A stretch of 64,000 bases of DNA from Plotosus lineatus (taxonomy: Eukaryota; Chordata; Actinopteri; Siluriformes; Plotosidae). Both the position numbers and the translations under genes were made by a program. Below the pieces are notes generated by a model. The model worked only from the letters and a program-made list of their open reading frames with translations, was not told where the DNA came from and searched no databases. Of the stretch, positions 51,116 to 62,724 are shown piece by piece. Where the stretch lies: contig CM045729.1 of the NCBI GenBank assembly GCA_024760905.1, positions 84,287,550-84,351,549 on the forward strand, in the 5' to 3' direction. How positions within the stretch are numbered: the stretch's first letter is position 1; each line of letters starts with the position of its first letter.

Positions 51116-51295
51116 ATAATTCATCACTATATCAACCAGGTTAGTTAAAACGATCTAATGAGAAATGTTTTCTGTCAGTTACAAACAGTTAAGGACAGCA
51201 AATTTAGAATAGTTCACATTGATGTTGTCATTGTCAAAGTCACAGTACTAAGGTGACACAGTACTGGTTATAAACACCTTTCACCGGAGCTAATC

Positions 51296-51418
51296 ATTCT
51301 CTTGCTCACATATTTATTCATAATGTGCATGTGCTTGGGCCGTAAGAGGAAACTGGAGTACAGGCCAGGACTTTCTTACTGTGAGACAGGTGTGGTAACC
51401 AGCAAGCCACCCACCATA
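51296..51418 (-). mobile_element. SINE-B, degraded fragment
   Basis: GGAAACTGGAGTACAGGCCA, TCTTACTGTGAGACAGGTGT and GGTAACCAGCAAGCCACC follow the inverted SINE-B body and head. Confidence 0.5.
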
Positions 51419-51572
51419 GCTAATTAGTATCTAAATAGAAGTGAAACTGCTTGGCTAGATCATATCTCACTGGATGAAACCACCAATAAAAATCAGTAAT
51501 TATTGGCTGGTAGAGCAGTTGACAATTACACTTAACACTTTTATGGGTACGTACGGTTCCATAGTGTATCTC

Positions 51573-51604
<32 letters not shown>

Positions 51605-52250
51605 CAAAGCACATAATTTTTGATCAAATATAACAAGATGGAAACAGCCATTTTTGTGAGAAAACAAACAAACAAACAAACAAAAAATACTGGCACTTCT
51701 CAAGGACTCAACTGTATCCCTCCTTTAGCGACTCATGATCCACATAGTTATTTATACATTATTCAGATCTCAATTTTTTTTTAGCAGTTTGTAATAGCTG
51801 TACTCTCTCCTACTTTATTTTACCCAGTGTTCAATTTCTCTAACTATTCTTCAGTTTTGTTTAATGATAATGTAACATTCACATTTTGGTCACAATTTCA
51901 CAAGATTTTGTTCAATATGCTTTCATGAAACTCATGATATGTTCTTAAACATTGGATTTTTCACAGTTTTTACAACGGTTGCCTTTGTGGATCGAAAACA
52001 TGTGCCAGGCGCTTTAATTTTTCTAGGTGAATGCCCCCCTATATCAACATTAAAAAAACAAAACAAAAAAAAAAACATGAAGATAGAAGAGAAGATCCAA
52101 AAAGGAGGAAGAATTTTATTTCCTATGAATTTGAAAATTTGCTCTGGAAAATAAATTCCAGGTATTATATTCAGTCCCGTGAATAATGGAAAAATAATTT
52201 AAAAATGTTGAGGCCAAGTCAAAATTGCCAAACACAGACATAAAATTCAG
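51419..52250. other. AT-rich unassigned sequence
   Basis: A-run at 51571-51604 and (AAAC)n near 51663-51685; no gene supported. Confidence 0.4.
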
Positions 52251-52254
52251 CCAA

Positions 52255-52400
52255 CTGTACAGACGTGACCCAACGTACGAACAAGATACGTTCTGAATGG
52301 CCGTTCATTAGATGAATTTGTTCGTAAGTCGGTACAGGGCATTCTTTAGAGGGGAACGTATGTTTAAAGCTTCTATAAGTAACTTATACGAGTTTGTACT
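52255..52400. mobile_element. Possible DNA-transposon end (TTCGTAAGT type)
   Basis: CGTACGAACAAGATACG and GAATTTGTTCGTAAGTCGGT resemble the ends at 14501-14570 (CTGTTCGTATAGC, TTTCGTAAGTAGGGG). Short and uncertain. Confidence 0.3.
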
Positions 52401-52402
52401 GT

Positions 52403-52409
<7 letters not shown>

Positions 52410-52448
<39 letters not shown>

Positions 52449-52452
52449 TCTG

Positions 52453-52547
<95 letters not shown>
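52410..52547. repeat. (TC)n then (TATC)n compound microsatellite
   Basis: About 57 bp of TC with breaks, then about 20 TATC units. Confidence 0.97.
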
Positions 52548-52639
52548 CTTTCTCTCTTCATAATCATTTTATTTCATTCTATTGAATTTATCATTTATTG
52601 GTACAAGGTGCAAACCTAAATTCACCATAAATTATCAAG

Positions 52640-52990
52640 CTAACTGTGACATCAGGAACTTTCAGCTGGACCCAAAATGCAGGAGACAGAATAGGATGAA
52701 CACACAGAGACTTTATTGTTACAGGGGAGGCACTTGAGCAAGGGGGAAACACGAAAACTTTAGATACAGGGAACTATGAAGTGGAAACTGGTCGAGCACG
52801 GAGCTGAGACCAGGAGCCAGAGAGATCACAGGGAAATAGGGACATGAAGAGGGACAATCTTCTAGCACCTGAATGAGCCCGCTGCTCGTCTTTATAGCAC
52901 AGTAGATTGGTGAGTAGGATCAAATGTGCACATTGCGATCCGCCCACATGTGCCAGCCACACCTCTCTGCCGAAGCCTAATCGAAAGTGT
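52640..52990. other. Repeat-like segment of uncertain class
   Basis: GACCCAAAATGCAGGAGACA followed by GAGACTTTATTGTTAC has the look of a dispersed fish repeat or LTR-like region. No duplicate in the window, so class and limits are not established. Confidence 0.25.
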
Positions 52991-53192
52991 ACCTCAGGAT
53001 AATGTTTAATCATATTCCATACTTATATTTATGGTATATCTTTCTCTAGATTTTATTAAATTTCTAGTTCTACTTGTTCTTCAATTTAACTTTCACTTTC
53101 ACTTTTTGACCACTGGACAGCCCTGTTTGCATGTCCAGACAAAACAAATGTTCATAAGTAGGGTAGCATCAGTAAATTGCATTAAATTAATA

Positions 53193-53794
53193 TACCATAT
53201 TTTCTGGACTATAAATTACACTTTCTTTCATACTTTGACTGAAGGTGCGACTTATACTCCAGAGCAACTTCTATGTGAAAGTATTACATATAATTCTGTT
53301 CGTCATCATAACAAACATAATTTCACATGTTTGTTACGTTTACACTCACAACCCAAAGAAGGCACTCTAGGCTATGAACAATGTGAACAAGAAACTTTTG
53401 AGGGACTGGAGGAAAGCGGAGATTATTATTACTGCAGTGAAGAACACAACAAAAACACCAACACCAAAGCTAATCGCAACAGTGCAGTTGTGTCTCCACA
53501 TTCAAGTAGTTGTTAAGGAGATGACTATAAATGACTTTGCATGAGGACTTTCTTGGTTTTACCACTTCATGCAACGCAACTGCCTCTCTATCAGAGCGAA
53601 GACCACAACGTCACATAAACTGCCAGCATATTTCCAAGCCAAGGTAGACAGTTTCCATGAGTTTGTGACTTATATTTCAATGCGACTTAAATATGCTTTT
53701 TTTTTCCTTCTTTTTTTCTTTTTTTTTTATTATGCAATTTTTGGCCAATGCAACTTGCACGCCGGACCAAGGTATAATCAGGAAAATACAGTAC
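53193..53794. mobile_element. pogo/Tigger-like DNA transposon remnant
   Basis: Left ACCATATTTTCTGGACTATA and right AATCAGGAAAATACAGT are imperfect inverted repeats next to TA. Inside, FYHFMQRNCLSIRAKTTTSH and AYFQAKVDSFHEFV (53550-53670) match the helix-turn-helix region after the CENP-B-type domain of pogo-like transposases. The catalytic domain is absent. Palindromic GCGACTTAAATATG-type repeats near the ends are as in known MITE-like relatives. Confidence 0.65.
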
Positions 53795-54672
53795 TGAACC
53801 CAAACACCTCCAGCACGTGTTCTTTATTCCCTATTGCAGCATGCCATTGTAATAAAAAAGTCTCAAGCATGAGACCACATTTGACAGGTGATTTTGGGAG
53901 TTGCAGATCATTTTAATTCTGATTTGGTACTGTTTTACACTCGAGCTATGGGAACAGATCTACTGACTGTACCTATAATGTTGGTTAAAACAGCAAGAGA
54001 ATGAAATCATATTATTAGAAGTTGTTTATGTTTAATTTAGGGAAGCTTAATAAATTATCTGGCCAGGAGATTTATACTCTGAAGGACTCACAGCAGGACA
54101 CAACCAATGCTTATACCACCTAGTCTCCAAGTTCCATCTGAGATGTCCCTGTGCCCAAAAAGCCAACAGTAGGCAGTAGTCTCCCTGAACATCTAGTGGT
54201 ACCTGGTTAGAGTTGAAGATGCTGCACACCTCCTTGAGAAAAGCTCTTATTAATTTAAATTATTATAAATAAGTTGATTACCTTTAATGATTTTTCTCCA
54301 CTTTATCGGTTGCCATTACCTACAACTGATGCAGTTCGTGTTCTATTCATCAATACCACTGCTAAAGGAGTCAGAATAAGGCATCTTCTAAAGATATAGA
54401 TGCTGCTGTGCTACAAAGTGGCACACTAATGCCATTCCTATTAATCCTAATGCTTAATTATACAACCAGTATCTCCTCAGATAACCTGCAGGAAAAAGAA
54501 AAAAAAATCAAAATCCATCATCCATCAAAGAACAATTAAGAATACTCTGCTTCTAATTGTATTGATCTGGACCTGCCATGTGATGTTTTATTGCCCATTT
54601 TTTTCTTTTCTTTTTTCTTTTTTTCCTGAATCATGAAGAATACAAAGGACATAAGCACTATATGACTTTAAT
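53795..54672. other. Unassigned AT-rich sequence
   Basis: No supported feature. Confidence 0.4.
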
Positions 54673-55019
54673 TACAGTAGGTCCTTGACTATTCGCGGTT
54701 TTGCACTCACAGTTTGAGTATTTGCGGACTGCCGAGCAACTGACACGTCACTCAAATTCAACCAATGGCTGTCCTTCTTCTTGCTGATTGGTTGAGATGA
54801 TATAATGCCCATTCTCATCCGCGCACAAGTTGTCAATGAGCCTCTTTTTTTGTGTGTTTTAATTACCAGTTAAGCTCTATGATACCGCTCAAACACTGTG
54901 TGTCTTCTCTGGCTAAGCGATAGAAAACGCTGAATATATCTTCTGAAGAAATAAGATTTTCTCCTGAAGAAATGACAGTTTCTGAACTGTTGTATTAAAG
55001 TCTTTTTCAATTATTATTG

Positions 55020-55198
55020 CAGTACAGTATCAGTAGGCTGCAAAGCCGTCAGCGTGTTTCTGTCCCTTGCTAACGGGTTGTGTCAGGAAGGGCATCCAAA
55101 GTAAAAATCTATGCCAAATCAAACGTGCGAATCATTCGCTGTGGCGACACCTGATAAAGGGGAAAAGCCGAAAGGAAATCTCATTCCAGTACAGTGTC
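55020..55198 (+). mobile_element. SINE-A, 5'-truncated, with target duplications
   Basis: SINE body starts at AGTAGGCTGCAAAGCCGTCA and runs through GGTTGTGTCAGGAAGGGCAT to the RTE-like tail CTGTGGCGACACCTGATAAA. CAGTACAGTATC (55020-55031) and CAGTACAGTGTC (55187-55198) flank it. The equivalent empty site is seen in copy 1 near 47895 and in the inverted arm near 56095. Confidence 0.85.
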
Positions 55199-55584
55199 TA
55201 AGTTAATGTTTGTGCGTGAGATTTTATGTTCTGTAGCATGTTTAACAAACGATACCAAAAGGATAAACTTTATTACGTTTCATGTTCTTTTACATTGAAC
55301 TTGGAGTGACATCTTGGAATGACATCTCCAAGATGGCACTGCCTAGAGGGCGACGTCGCAGAGTTCTCAGAGTCAAATTGTTTCTTTGTTCCTTTTAATT
55401 TGTTTTATTTGTTCATGTTTTGAACTATGCTCATCTATGACTGGTCGACCCTCCTACAGCTATGAGATCGGAGTGTCTTCGGGCGTATATAATTAAGCAC
55501 GCTCAACTCTTGAGCTAATATGCTATGGTACCTCAATGCTAGTTGCATCCCGGCTAACACTAAGCCCAGGCGGGGAGAGACCGA

Positions 55585-55770
55585 ACGAAGGTGTATGAGC
55601 TTCATGCTGAGATTGCAGCGCAGGGGGATCTACAAAACTGCTCCATGCTGTATTTCTATGAAACATGGCTCGAGGTGAGTACACCCGACGAGGCGATTGC
55701 ACCAGCTGGCTACACGGCCTTCATCCCGTGCGATCCCAAGTACCGGAGTTGTCGTTCGGCCCCTTCCCGC
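55585..55770 (+). pseudogene. LINE endonuclease fragment inside the transposon
   Basis: YELHAEIAAQGDLQNCSMLY, FYETWLEVSTPDEAIAPAGY: CR1/L2-group endonuclease start, open for 98 codons, equivalent to 48310-48520. Confidence 0.65.
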
Positions 55771-56521
55771 CTGTTAGCCGTGGTGCGGCTAGCATTGAGC
55801 TACCATGGCATATTAGCTCACGATAGGAGTTGTTGCCCGAAGCTGAAGCTGCTCATAGCTGTAGTAGGGTCGACCGGTCATACATGAGCATAGTGCAAAA
55901 CATGGATAAACAAATAAAACAAATTAAAATGAACAAAGAAACAATTTGACTTTGAGAACTCCGCGACGTTGCTCCAAGTTCAATGTAAAAGGACATGAAG
56001 CGTAATGAAGTTTATTCTTTTGGTATTGTTTGGTAAACATGCTACAGAACATAAAATCTCACGCACAAACATTCTCAAAATTAACTTAGGTACTGTACTG
56101 GAATAATAATTGAAAAAGACTTTAATACGAGTGCTTTACAACAGTTTATGCTGTTTAATGTTTATATTTTATCATCAATAAAAATATGCGTAAAAATTGA
56201 AAAGTTTTTCTTAATCATTACTATATTTTACTACATTAATCCTGTATTAATGAGTAAGACTGTCTATAGAATGTGTTTCATACATAGTATTTTACTTCCG
56301 GCTGCTCATTCGTGCATGTGACGTGATATATGGGGTTTTACTTCCGGGTACAGAACTCGCGGATTATCTCGACTAGCGGGAGAGTCCGGAACCGAACCCC
56401 CGCGACTGTCGAGGGCCTACTGTACTTATCTTTTACATCACAGTAGGTTTTCAGAGCTAAGAATGTATGTAGCAATTTTGGCCATATTGGCTGTTCCAAT
56501 ATAAGAAATGACAAAATCACA

Positions 56522-56793
56522 CAAACTTCATTCATTTTCTAAACCATTTAATCAGGGTCATTGGGGAGGCTAGTGCCCATCTCAGCCAAGTCTGAATGAG
56601 GACAGTGTACACCCTGGACAGCTCATAAGACCATCGCAAGGCAGAAACACACTGACAGCTATGCAGTTAACTCTTGATGAAGGTCAGCAGTAGTTCTTTT
56701 ACATGCCTCACACCATAGACTTTGATAACGCGGCTAACTGGGTTTTTAACGCAGCTAACTAGCATTTTATTCCCAGGCCACCACTGTCCCTCA
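56522..56793 (-). mobile_element. SINE-A with tail L, degraded
   Basis: Tail at left (TTCATTTTCTAAACCATTTA, TACACCCTGGACAGCTCATA), then body AGTAGTTCTTTTACATGCCT and head end CCAGGCCACCACTGTCCC. Confidence 0.75.
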
Positions 56794-57339
56794 GATACAC
56801 TTGAAACTTGATAAGAACATTGTCAACCTTAACTGGATGGAACATGGTGTAAGCTGATGCATCGTTTTAAGCAGCACAGAAAACTTCAGTTGTTTACAGC
56901 ATGTGAACCTGCAAAGAATCCATGGGAATCTCTCTCCCGTGGAAACTATTGTATATACTACATACTAAGAGGGTAGGTCAATAATGTTTCGTCGCTGAAA
57001 AAGTTTTGTTTAGTGGGCATTACGAGTAAACAAAACACGTGGCTGGATCATCTGTGTTGCTCTTTTTATTATTTATTTATTTACAACCCCCCGAAAACTT
57101 ATATTCACTAAAAAATTGTTTTGTAGCCTGGGAATTGAGCATACAGGCTTGAACACAACTATGGAGAACCTTGTTTGGAATGAAGCCATGCAGAGACTGA
57201 CCCTTCTACTGGTCAATAACTGCTATTTGGCAGACATTTATACAAAGTTTATTTACAACATTTATTAATTTTTAATGCATTTATACAACTGAGCATTTGA
57301 GGGTTAAGGCATACCTAAGTGCAATTTGGGACTATTATA
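56794..57339. other. Unassigned sequence
   Basis: No supported feature. Confidence 0.4.
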
Positions 57340-57496
57340 GTATAACACGCACAACTATTCACACTCACACCGAAGGGCAGTTTGGCCAGTTTGTTTAATG
57401 CGCATGTCTCTGAATTGTCTTATTGAACCAGAGAGCTAAAAGGAAATCCATACAAGCATGCAAACTCCACACAGAAACTCCTAAACCTGGGAATTG

Positions 57497-57499
<3 letters not shown>
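57340..57499 (-). mobile_element. SINE-B, body fragment
   Basis: ACACTCACACCGAAGGGCAG, AAACTCCACACAGAAACTCC and CTGGGAATTGAAC; runs into a (TA)n array. Confidence 0.6.

Positions 57500-57551
<52 letters not shown>
57499..57551. repeat. (AT)n microsatellite
   Basis: Left flank of SINE-A. Confidence 0.97.
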
Positions 57552-58011
<460 letters not shown>

Positions 58012-58244
58012 ATTACAGATACACAGGTGCCTACTACATGTACTAAAGCATCCAAATTCTCTTCTGTGAATAAGAGTATTGTGTCCACTGCCATAATTTC
58101 CTGATTCACATGGGCAGTATCCAAGCAAAACTGTTCTGGCATAAATGAATAAATAAATAAATAAATATATATTTTTTAAATTTATGAATCAGGGATAATC
58201 TGATAATTTTGGTCTTTTAAACTTTTGTTTTTTCCCCCTCAAAC

Positions 58245-58425
58245 AGATAAGTCCAGTGGTTAAGGCTCTGGGTTACTGACCAGAATGTTGCTGGCTCAAG
58301 CCCCAGCAGCATCAAGCTGCCCCTGTTAGTTAATTTGAGTACGGGCTTGAACCTTCATCTCTAAGCGAGGTAAGTCACTCTGAATAATGGTATCTGCCAA
58401 ATGATGTAAGTGCAACCAATATGTT
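58245..58425 (+). mobile_element. tRNA-derived SINE of a fourth type (SINE-D)
   Basis: Head AGTGGTTAAGGCTCTGGGTT with GGCTCAAGCCCC as B-box region, AGCATCAAGCTGCCCCTGTT, and the end AAGTCACTCTGAATAATGGT, ATCTGCCAAATGATGTAAGT, a form widespread in fish genomes. Confidence 0.7.
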
Positions 58426-58474
58426 ACATAACACATTCCAATTGGTTTAATGATTTAAAGACTGTCAGTTCTGA

Positions 58475-58740
58475 CATCATTTGTCTTCTGTAACCACTTA
58501 ATCCTAATTACGGTCTCAGGGAGGCTGGTGCCTATCCCAGCCAAATCCAGGCAAGGGCAGAGTGCACCCTGGACAGTTTACTAGGCCATTGCAGGGCGGA
58601 AACAAGCTGACAGCTTTGCAGCGTACTTTTGTGAAAAGTCAGCAATGGTTCTTTTACATGCCTCACAGACAGTGAGAGACACGGTGGGCTTTTGATAAAC
58701 CACTTAACTACATTGGGGGGAATTTCTAGAGTCAATGGAA
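58475..58740 (-). mobile_element. SINE-A with tail L, head truncated
   Basis: TTCTGTAACCACTTAATCCT, TGCACCCTGGACAGTTTACT, then AGCAATGGTTCTTTTACATG. Ends at TACATTGGGGGG without the tRNA-like head. Confidence 0.78.
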
Positions 58741-58745
58741 TTATT

Positions 58746-58868
58746 TAGGGGCCCTGCAATGGCCTGGCGAGCTGCCCAGGGTGTACTCTGCTTTTGCCCA
58801 GAGTCGGCTAGGATGGGCACCAGCCTCCCCGTGACCGTAATTAGGATTAAGCGGTTACAGAAAATAAA
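58746..58868 (+). mobile_element. SINE tail L in opposite orientation
   Basis: GGGGCCCTGCAATGGCCTGG to TTAGGATTAAGCGGTTACAG. With the preceding SINE it forms an interrupted inverted repeat. Confidence 0.78.
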
Positions 58869-59574
58869 CTGAACTCTATAAATTAGCATGCCTTTAAATA
58901 ATCCTGAACAAAATATACATTCAAAGTTTATACAAACTGGTAATTAAATAAAACATGTGTATACATTGAATGCAGTGGGTATAAATAAACTCTGTAAACT
59001 TTATCTTTTTGCAATTGCATTGATAATAACTATTGGGGTATGATGATAAAGATTGTAGAACCCTGCGACTGACCATGAAGTCAATTTTGTTGTGACAACG
59101 GTGGATAAGACATCATCTAGGACCGCACTTCCAAAATTCAAATAAAGCGTAGGCATTTTAACTATTAATCTATTAATACAAGCATGAGCATGTTACTATC
59201 TTCTTTACTCCATCTTACATACACTTTCAAAAAAAAAAAAAAAAAAACTCTGGCTTCATTGTACTTCTCTGATGTTACTATCTACAAATGAATTCTATCA
59301 CCTTGGCATTCTATAAACCCTCATTCTATAAACCCTCATTCTATAAACCCTGCTTCAGCTCAGAAATTCACACCGTGGTGAAGACATTTAATGGACAGTT
59401 TCCAAGCCAACACCTCGTACGGCCTGTAGATCTGATAGATGTGCTAAATACTGAATATGCTACACGTCTTCTATTCATGTTTTGAGGCATAAAGTCTAGC
59501 ATAAATAACTAGTGATGAAATCATTGTGTCTGTTTGATGACCAGGTCCTGTGTCAAACATGAGAGGGTATGAAG
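58869..59574. other. Unassigned sequence with a short tandem repeat
   Basis: CATTCTATAAACCCT is repeated three times at about 59308-59352. A-run at 59229-59247. No gene. Confidence 0.5.
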
Positions 59575-59905
59575 ACTGTGCAGAGTTAACATACTCAAAG
59601 CTGCTGTTCCAGACAAAATATTCATCTGTGTGCTCCGGGAACGTGGTGACCAAGTGGCAGACATTCTAATGAACATTCTTGTGTACAGCAGTGGTCCCAA
59701 CTTGCCATAAGACCACCTAAATCGCCCCCAAACCAAATAAATCATCCTTCTTATGCCATTGTAACGGCAGTAAGTACTTGGGGATGCTGGTACAGAGGTG
59801 ACAGCTGGAACAACTTCAACGACTGAAAAAATAGTTTCAAGGCATCTGAACTGCCACTGATAGACATTACAACAGCTTCTTTCCCCAGCCAGTCAATAGA
59901 TTGAA
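59575..59905 (+). pseudogene. CR1/L2-type LINE scrap
   Basis: AVPDKIFICVLRERGDQVAD followed by ILMNIL resembles the KAAGPDGIPGRVLR region of L2-like reverse transcriptases. Later FFPQPVNRLK (about 59878) resembles their C-terminal end, so most of the domain is deleted. Confidence 0.5.
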
Positions 59906-60296
59906 GTCTTTTACTGCACCATGAGACTGTAAACCTGCAAACAGGGCACCTGCAACTGATCACTTTATACGTATAGTTGCATGATTTATTACACACACTG
60001 CTCCTTGTAGGTCTCAGCACTGTTTAAATTACACAGACATGTTAAACAGACAAAAGTCATTTTACATTGTCTATCATGAATGTGTACTACTCTTTACTAA
60101 TGTCATATTACCTGATTGTACTTAAGACTTTGTATTGTCTTATGCTATATGCTTTTTTTTTGTTTGTTTGTTTTCAATAAACCTTAAGTGACTGAACACT
60201 TGTAGTTTTAGTTTATTTGCAAAGTGAGGTTCATGGGAAGTCTGGATTGTACCTCAGAAAATTCTGGGTGAACGTTTGCCATTCCATCACAGAAAC

Positions 60297-60358
<62 letters not shown>

Positions 60359-60386
60359 AAAGAAAAAAAAAAAAAAAAAAAAAAAA
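60297..60386. repeat. (AC)n then A-rich run
   Basis: About 27 AC units, then about 30 A. Confidence 0.96.
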
Positions 60387-60389
60387 CAT

Positions 60390-60595
60390 TTACCCTCACA
60401 CCTAGAAGCAGTTTGGAATATCTTAATATGCATGTCTTTAGACATTTTGTGTGAAAACTGAGTATCCAAAGGAAATAAACACAGAAATCATCATGGAGAA
60501 CCGTCTCTTCATAGAAAAGTCCGAGCTAAGCCTGGGACTGGAACCCAGGACCTTTTTGCTGTGATGTAGTCCTATGCCACCGTGCATCCCGATCA
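60390..60595 (-). mobile_element. SINE-B, degraded, minus strand
   Basis: ACCCTCACACCTAGAAGCAG, GGGACTGGAACCCAGGACCT and CCTATGCCACCGTGCATCCC follow the inverted SINE-B body and head. Confidence 0.65.
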
Positions 60596-60749
60596 TGTAT
60601 ATGGATAATTTAGTTCCATTTATATGTATCTCTTTTTACAATTGATATTGGCACAAAGCAGCTTTTAACAAATTTGACCAGATTGATAATGAGCATTCTT
60701 GAATTTCGAATATTTGAAGGCATAGTGTAATAAACCTGTATAAAACCAA

Positions 60750-61100
60750 TCACACTCTAAATGTCAAACTTTTGTCCTCTGACTAAGTTGTGTGCCAGTA
60801 AGGTAATGCAAAGTCATACTAAAGGGACAGAAGAGTTTGCATATAAGTTTTTTTTTTTTTTTCTGTTTTTTTTTTCTTTTATAGCTGAAGGACAACACAT
60901 GAGCAGCTTTGAAAAAAAAAACAAAAAAAAAAAAAAACAACAACAAAAAACAAACAAACAAACAAACAAAAAAAAAAAACGAACAAAAACAAAAACAAAC
61001 AAACAAAACAAATCTGCTCCGAAGGTCACAAAGAAAAAAAAAAAAAAAAAAAAAAAAAAAACATCATACATTGATGGATTACTTCCAGATTTAATTTTGT
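60750..61100 (+). repeat. Unnamed repeat R, copy 4, expanded by A/T runs
   Basis: AGAGTTTGCATATAAGTTTT, GAAGGACAACACATGAGCAG, TCCGAAGGTCACAAAG and CATACATTGATGGATTACTT. T- and A-runs of 20-40 bp interrupt it (60850-61060). Confidence 0.6.
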
Positions 61101-61248
61101 TATTATTATTTTTAAAATATAATACTTCAGATAACATTCAGTTATTAACACTTAATAAAGAAAAAAAATGTTTCATGTAAAAGCAAGGAGCCGCGGTTTA
61201 TAAAACAAATTTACTAAAGGCAAAACCACCCTGCGTTATGTCTACAAA

Positions 61249-61360
61249 ATCATTCCTGAAGCCCACAGAGTTGTTCCCTTCAAAATCTCAGCCAACGTGA
61301 TTCTGCTTTTGCTTCCCAAATGCACCTCAATATTAAATGTCTTCAGTGATACCTGTAAAA
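61249..61360 (-). pseudogene. Possible isolated exon
   Basis: On the minus strand a pyrimidine-rich stretch and CTTTTACAG precede an open piece reading VSLKTFNIEVHLGSKSRITL then AEILKGTTLWASG. A weak GT follows. The acceptor-like signal makes an exon possible, but no partner exon or similarity is known to me, so it may be chance. Confidence 0.2.
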
Positions 61361-61399
61361 GTGTGAATAGAGGAAGTGGGTTCGTCACTACAATCTCAA

Positions 61400-61684
61400 A
61401 AGAGAGACTGGAATAAATTGTGTTCCAAACGCACACTGGGCTTCAATACAAACATTTACACAAACTATATTCTGGAGCATTTGTGAATAATGAGTCCTAA
61501 TGAGGCAGTATCTATAATAACCCTTCAGGTTGATTAGCCTGACTTTGTGCTGTATAAGTCTAGTAATATTATTAATATATTTATATATGTTGTATTACTA
61601 AATCACGAATGACACCTTAAAGACCACCTTTATTGTTTATTGCTGTGCCTTGTCTATGTCTGATTTACAAGTAATCTGCATTGT

Positions 61685-61724
<40 letters not shown>

Positions 61725-62230
61725 GGAGAAACCAGAGGAGGAGGTATTCATTTAGACATCAAGTCAAAAGAATATAAGTAATGACTCAAGTTTTCAGAAA
61801 CAGTCAAGCATCTCTGGAAGACACCATTTAAAAGAAAAACCACTGATAGATCTCCTTCCTTACACTCAAGGTATGATTTTAAGTGCTCTCACTTCAGTCC
61901 TTTATCAGATATCAGTATTATTCTGAAATACAAGTATTTGTGCTCAGGGCTTTAGGGACAAAAAAATAAAGGGATAATTTAAATGGGGATTCTCATTAAA
62001 AGTGGTCTTTTGTTTGTTTGTTTGTTTGTTTTTTGTTTTTTTCCTTTGTTTCTTTTTTTGTTTTATGGCTATACATATTTAGTTCCTTAAAGTATGTAAT
62101 CCTAATAATTTGACCCTTTTTTAATTGGTTGATGTAAAACTTTATAGATAAATAATACTGTTTTAATGCTAAATCATATTAATAGAAATATCCTACTGAA
62201 TTGAATTTATAACAATTACTACTACTTCTC
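61400..62230. other. AT-rich unassigned sequence
   Basis: A-run of about 30 at 61690-61719; (GTTT)n near 62010-62030. No gene supported. Confidence 0.4.
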
Positions 62231-62234
62231 AAAT

Positions 62235-62512
62235 ATTCATTTATGAATTTTCTAAGCCACTCAATCCTAATTAAGGTCGTGAGAAGGCTGGTACCTATCT
62301 CAGTCAATGATGGAAGAGGGTTGGGTACACCCTGGACAGCTCACCAGGCCATTGCAGGTCAACACACACAACCATTCATACGAACTGTCGCACCTAGTGG
62401 TGATTTGGAAGAACCACTCAGCCTACTGTGGATGTTTTTGGACTGTGCCAAATCAAATGTGCGAATCATTCGCTGTGGCGACCCCGATAAAGGGAAAAAG
62501 CCAAAGTGAACT
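62235..62512. mobile_element. Chimeric SINE piece: inverted SINE-B joined to SINE-A tail
   Basis: From 62235 to about 62447 it reads as inverted tail L and SINE-B body (TACACCCTGGACAGCTCACC, GATGTTTTTGGACTGTG). It then switches to SINE-A in plus orientation (CCAAATCAAATGTGCGAATC, CGCTGTGGCGACCCCGATAA). Confidence 0.75.
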
Positions 62513-62516
62513 TTCT

Positions 62517-62517
<1 letters not shown>

Positions 62518-62596
<79 letters not shown>
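62518..62596. repeat. (AT)n microsatellite
   Basis: About 39 AT units following the SINE-A tail. Confidence 0.97.
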
Positions 62597-62599
<3 letters not shown>

Positions 62600-62709
62600 T
62601 ATGAGCTAATGATCACCTCCAAAGTTGAATGGGCTTTGTCCATGTGTCCATGCTCAGGCTTAACCCCTTACCATACCAAGATTCACCAAGAAATTCAGAC
62701 CAGTAGTTA

Positions 62710-62724
62710 TTGTAATATTCTGCT
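62710..62724. repeat. Target-site duplication, left
   Basis: TTGTAATATTCTGCT, identical to 63074-63088. Confidence 0.9.

Larger units (their letters stand above)
54675..56422. mobile_element. Composite DNA transposon, copy 2, both ends present
   Basis: Tips CAGTAGGTCCTTGACTATTC and the inverse of GACTGTCGAGGGCCTACTG, flanked by TA (54673-54674 and 56423-56424), suggest the Tc1/mariner/pogo group. Inside are an inverted duplication (about 54985-55470 against 55855-56140, for example TAGCATGTTTAACAAACGAT and its mirror), a LINE endonuclease piece and a nested SINE-A. No transposase frame is seen. Confidence 0.75.

Noticed and set aside
52640..52990. A solo LTR of an endogenous retroelement
   Set aside because: No paired TG..CA ends with target duplication, primer-binding site or second copy could be shown.
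59308..59352. CRISPR-like repeats
   Set aside because: Three adjoining 15-bp units without spacers, in a vertebrate-type genome; a simple tandem repeat.
60761..61180. A 139-codon lysine/asparagine-rich frame
   Set aside because: Produced by poly-A and AAC runs inside repeat R; no protein signature.
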